Source: CAZDSS01 sp964508185
Lineage (GTDB): Bacteria > Pseudomonadota > Alphaproteobacteria > Sphingomonadales > Govanellaceae
Assembly (NCBI GenBank): GCA_964508185.1
Contig: CAZDSS010000110.1
Coordinates: forward strand, 1-8,183
Direction of reading: 5' to 3'
DNA length: 8,183 nucleotides
Shown here: positions 6,392-8,183 of the stretch, one piece after another
Numbering within the stretch: the stretch's first letter is position 1
Layout: every line of letters starts with the position of its first letter
Made by a program: the position numbers and the translations under genes
Notes under the pieces: generated by a model
The model's database searches: none
What the model was told of the DNA's origin: nothing
Seen by the model: only the letters and a program-made list of their open reading frames with translations

Positions 6392-7711
6392 TCAGCCGCG
6401 CGGGATGAAGCGCAGCATCAGGCCGCCGCGGGGGCGCAGGCTGCCGCGGATCTCGGGCATCACGCCATGGGTGTCATCCGGCGCGATGCGGAAGCGGCGC
6501 AGGAGGGCGCGCAAGGTCAGCCGCGTGAAAAGCTCCGCCGCATGGCCCGCCATGTAGGCCGCGGGCCCGTCGCCGAAGGGAAGCCAGGCATGGGGATGGA
6601 CGGGCTCCGCCCCCAGGCCCTCGAAGCGCCGGGGATCGAACAGGTCGGGCATGCGCCACAGCCTGCGGTGGCGATGCAGGATCCAGGGGCTCACCACCAC
6701 CTTGTCGCGGCGGTCGATCTCGTGCCCGCCGAGGCTGTGGTCCACCAGGCTGTCGAATACGAGGAGCGGCACGGGGGGATAGAGCCTCAGGCTTTCGGCG
6801 AAGACGCGGCTTGCCGCAAGACCGCCCGTTCGCGCAACGAGCCTCGGGTCGCGAAGGTCGATCCAGCGCAATTCCTCCCCCACGCGCTCGGCCACGGCGG
6901 GAAAGAGGGAGAGGAGATAGGTGGTCCAGACAAGGGCGCTCGCCGCCGCGTCACACACGATCGCAAGGACGAGGGCGAGGTTCCGCGCAGCATCGCTGGG
7001 CGGCAGCTCGTCGAGAAATCCGGCCATGAGCCCGTCCCGCTCCACCGCTCCGGTGCGGGCTGCCGTGAGCGATTCGAGGACCGCGACAAGGGCCCGCGCC
7101 TGCCGCCGGGCGGCGCCGCGGGGGGCCAGGAAGCGCGGCAGGGGCAGAAGGTCGAGGCGGCTTGCCCGATCGAAAACCTGCATGAGCGGCAGGAACAGGG
7201 CCGCGATCTCGTCCCGCCGCGCCGCAAGATCGGGGCCGCCCATGAGGTCGAGAAGCAAGGTGAAGACGATCCTGCGGGCGAGCGATGCGAAATCCACCGT
7301 CAGCTCCCGCCGCCCGAAATCGCGCACCCCTTGTTCCAGATATTCCGCAAGGCGGGCGCTGTGACGGACGAGGGACGCAGGCGCGAACAAGGGGGCGAGG
7401 CGCTGTTCCGCGAACGCGCCGTCAGTGCCCGCAAGGGGCGACAGCAGGGCGGCGCGCAGACGGCTTGGCGCATAGAAGCCGTCCCGGTCCTCGACCACCT
7501 CCTCGACCATGGCGGGCGCCGAGACGTAATGCAGGCTGCGGCCGGGCAGGCGGATGCGGACGACCGGCTCCCGGAAAGCGCTCGCGGGCAGGGCGCGAAG
7601 GGGGTTATCCCACAGGCGGCCCATCATTTCCCGCAAGGGAATTCCCGCTTCGGAAGCCGACGGCGTCGGCGGCACGAAAGCGGCCTCGATGAGCCTTGCC
7701 TGGTAACTCAT
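6392..7711 (-). CDS. Cytochrome P450-like protein lacking the axial heme cysteine
   Basis: This 439-residue protein (numbered from ATG 7711) clearly has the P450 fold. It has a C-helix with Arg104, the K-helix ExxR as Glu306-Ser-Leu-Arg309 followed by LYPPVP, a PERF-type DPRRF at 359-363, and a meander leading to WLPFGDGP. The heme loop should read FGxGPRxCxG but reads FGDGPAAYMAG (379-389): the Arg is Ala384 and the axial Cys is Tyr386 (codon 6554-6556). The I-helix oxygen-activation motif, normally AGx[D/E]T, reads IVCDA (251-255), keeping an Asp but losing the Thr. The frame is intact with normal composition, so this is not an obvious pseudogene. It may be a non-catalytic P450 relative or bind heme through Tyr, Met387 or His390. 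I chose ATG 7711 because AAGGA lies 6 bases before it; ATG 7771 or 7757-7759 would add 20 or 16 residues but have no good site. It is probably cotranscribed with the phzF-like gene. Confidence 0.9.
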   Translation of the reverse strand: MSYQARLIEAAFVPPTPSASEAGIPLREMMGRLWDNPLRALPASAFREPVVRIRLPGRSLHYVSAPAMVEEVVEDRDGFYAPSRLRAALLSPLAGTDGAFAEQRLAPLFAPASLVRHSARLAEYLEQGVRDFGRRELTVDFASLARRIVFTLLLDLMGGPDLAARRDEIAALFLPLMQVFDRASRLDLLPLPRFLAPRGAARRQARALVAVLESLTAARTGAVERDGLMAGFLDELPPSDAARNLALVLAIVCDAAASALVWTTYLLSLFPAVAERVGEELRWIDLRDPRLVARTGGLAASRVFAESLRLYPPVPLLVFDSLVDHSLGGHEIDRRDKVVVSPWILHRHRRLWRMPDLFDPRRFEGLGAEPVHPHAWLPFGDGPAAYMAGHAAELFTRLTLRALLRRFRIAPDDTHGVMPEIRGSLRPRGGLMLRFIPRG

Positions 7712-7717
7712 CCCGAT

Positions 7718-7722
7718 TCCTT
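7718..7722 (-). promoter_or_regulatory. Ribosome binding site supporting the P450-like start at 7711
   Basis: AAGGA on the minus strand lies 6 bases before the ATG whose first base is 7711. The alternative in-frame ATG at 7771 has only a GGA 3 bases away, too close for good initiation. This favours the shorter protein. Confidence 0.6.
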
Positions 7723-7763
7723 GTCCAATGCGCGCGAATGTCCGATTCAGGATAGCCATGCCG

Positions 7764-7797
7764 ATGGACATAGGTCCATGGATATATGCCTATCCCC
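7764..7797. promoter_or_regulatory. Cluster of palindromes upstream of the P450-like gene, candidate operator
   Basis: Three overlapping dyads lie in 34 bases: ATGGAC/GTCCAT arms (7764-7769, 7774-7779) around a 4-base spacer, the 8-bp palindrome TCCATGGA (7775-7782), and GGATA/TATCC arms further right. The segment is AT-richer than its surroundings and lies between the acs terminator and the P450-like start, where a promoter is expected. The layout suits a dimeric repressor site, but no known operator is recognised and I cannot place -35/-10 boxes with confidence. Confidence 0.3.
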
Positions 7798-7816
7798 GCT
7801 CCCTCACGCGGACAAC

Positions 7817-7851
7817 AAAAAGGGAGCCCCGGTCAGACGCCCGGGGCTCCC
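7817..7851 (-). terminator. Rho-independent terminator of acs
   Basis: GGGAGCCCCGG (7822-7832) pairs perfectly with CCGGGGCTCCC (7841-7851) over 11 bp with an 8-base loop. Read on the minus strand the stem is followed by TTTTT (complement of 7817-7821) and then a T-rich tail. It starts 22 bases after the acs stop codon and separates acs from the P450-like gene downstream on the same strand. Confidence 0.92.
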
Positions 7852-7873
7852 CTTTCGTGAATTCTGTCGGGGG

Positions 7874-8183
7874 TTAGCGGTTCAGCCGGTTTTCCACCAG
7901 GGTCTGGACCACCGAGGGATCGGCGAGCGTGGAAATGTCGCCGAGGCTTTCATGCTCGTTCTCGGCGATCTTGCGCAGGATGCGGCGCATGATCTTGCCC
8001 GAACGGGTCTTGGGCAGGCTGACGGCGAACTGCAGCAGATCGGGCGCGGCGAAGGGGCCGATTTCCTGCCGCACCCACTGGACGAGCTCCTGCCGGAGCT
8101 CGGGCGATTCCGTCTCCCCATCCATAAGGGTCACATAGGCGTAGATGCCCTGGCCCATGACGGCATGGGGGTAGCCCACGACC
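7874..8183 (-). CDS. acs: Acetyl-CoA synthetase (AMP-forming), C-terminal end, 5' part outside window
   Basis: Acs activates acetate with ATP and CoA to acetyl-CoA through an acetyl-adenylate, in the cytosol. About 103 C-terminal residues of a roughly 650-residue enzyme are present. They belong to the small mobile domain that swings between the two half-reactions: VVGYPHAVMGQGIYAYV at the window edge, then ELVQWVRQEIGPFAAPD, then LPKTRSGKIMRRILRKIA. The last motif holds the conserved catalytic Lys (SGK), which in Salmonella Acs is Lys609, the residue silenced by acetylation and reactivated by sirtuin deacetylase. The ending SLGDISTLADPSVVQTLVENR is typical of true Acs rather than propionyl-CoA synthetase, though PrpE-like paralogues are close. 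The stop is TAA (7874-7876), followed by a strong terminator. Confidence 0.95.
   Translation of the reverse strand, partial: VVGYPHAVMGQGIYAYVTLMDGETESPELRQELVQWVRQEIGPFAAPDLLQFAVSLPKTRSGKIMRRILRKIAENEHESLGDISTLADPSVVQTLVENRLNR

Noticed and set aside
7712..7771. N-terminal extension of the P450-like protein to ATG 7771
   Set aside because: There is no convincing ribosome site at 7771, whereas AAGGA stands 6 bases before ATG 7711. The extension has no P450 feature and overlaps palindromic DNA.

Overview
The window is a GC-rich stretch of bacterial chromosome that looks alphaproteobacterial. The evidence is an ATP-type PckA with the form common in that class, a zinc-motif/J-domain protein of a type common there, TonB-dependent uptake (so an outer membrane), and the general codon style. 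I cannot name a genus. Genes are tightly packed, and I see no mobile elements, tRNA, rRNA or CRISPR.

Layout. (1) 1-795 (+): C-terminal part of ATP-dependent PEP carboxykinase (pckA), ended by a UUCG-loop intrinsic terminator. (2) 1007-2472 (+): a two-gene unit of a J-domain protein with a Cys/His zinc-type motif and a ChaN-family lipoprotein, overlapping by 4 bp. (3) 2484-5506 (+): a thiamin-salvage unit of promoter, TPP riboswitch, TonB-dependent outer-membrane receptor with a TTG start, and TenA (thiaminase II / aminopyrimidine aminohydrolase) with a complete active site. (4) 5526-7711 (-): a convergent pair, transcribed in the order cytochrome P450-like protein then PhzF-family isomerase-like protein. 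A hairpin that includes both stop codons separates this pair from tenA. (5) 7817-8183 (-): the 3' end of acetyl-CoA synthetase (acs) and its strong terminator.

How the genes fit together. The riboswitch places the receptor and TenA under TPP repression. The simplest reading is that the receptor imports thiamin, or a pyrimidine breakdown product of it, across the outer membrane when TPP is low, and that TenA salvages the pyrimidine in the cytoplasm. No inner-membrane thiamin transporter lies in the unit. pckA and acs at the two edges are ordinary central-carbon genes (gluconeogenesis, acetate activation).

Most unusual feature. The P450-like protein keeps the ExxR and PERF-type motifs and a normal length, but its heme-binding loop has Tyr where the axial Cys should be and Ala where the conserved Arg should be. 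Its I-helix also lacks the oxygen-activating Thr. It is either a pseudoenzyme or a heme protein with a non-thiolate ligand, and it is paired with a PhzF-family gene. A second oddity is Ser in place of a normally conserved active-site Arg in PckA.
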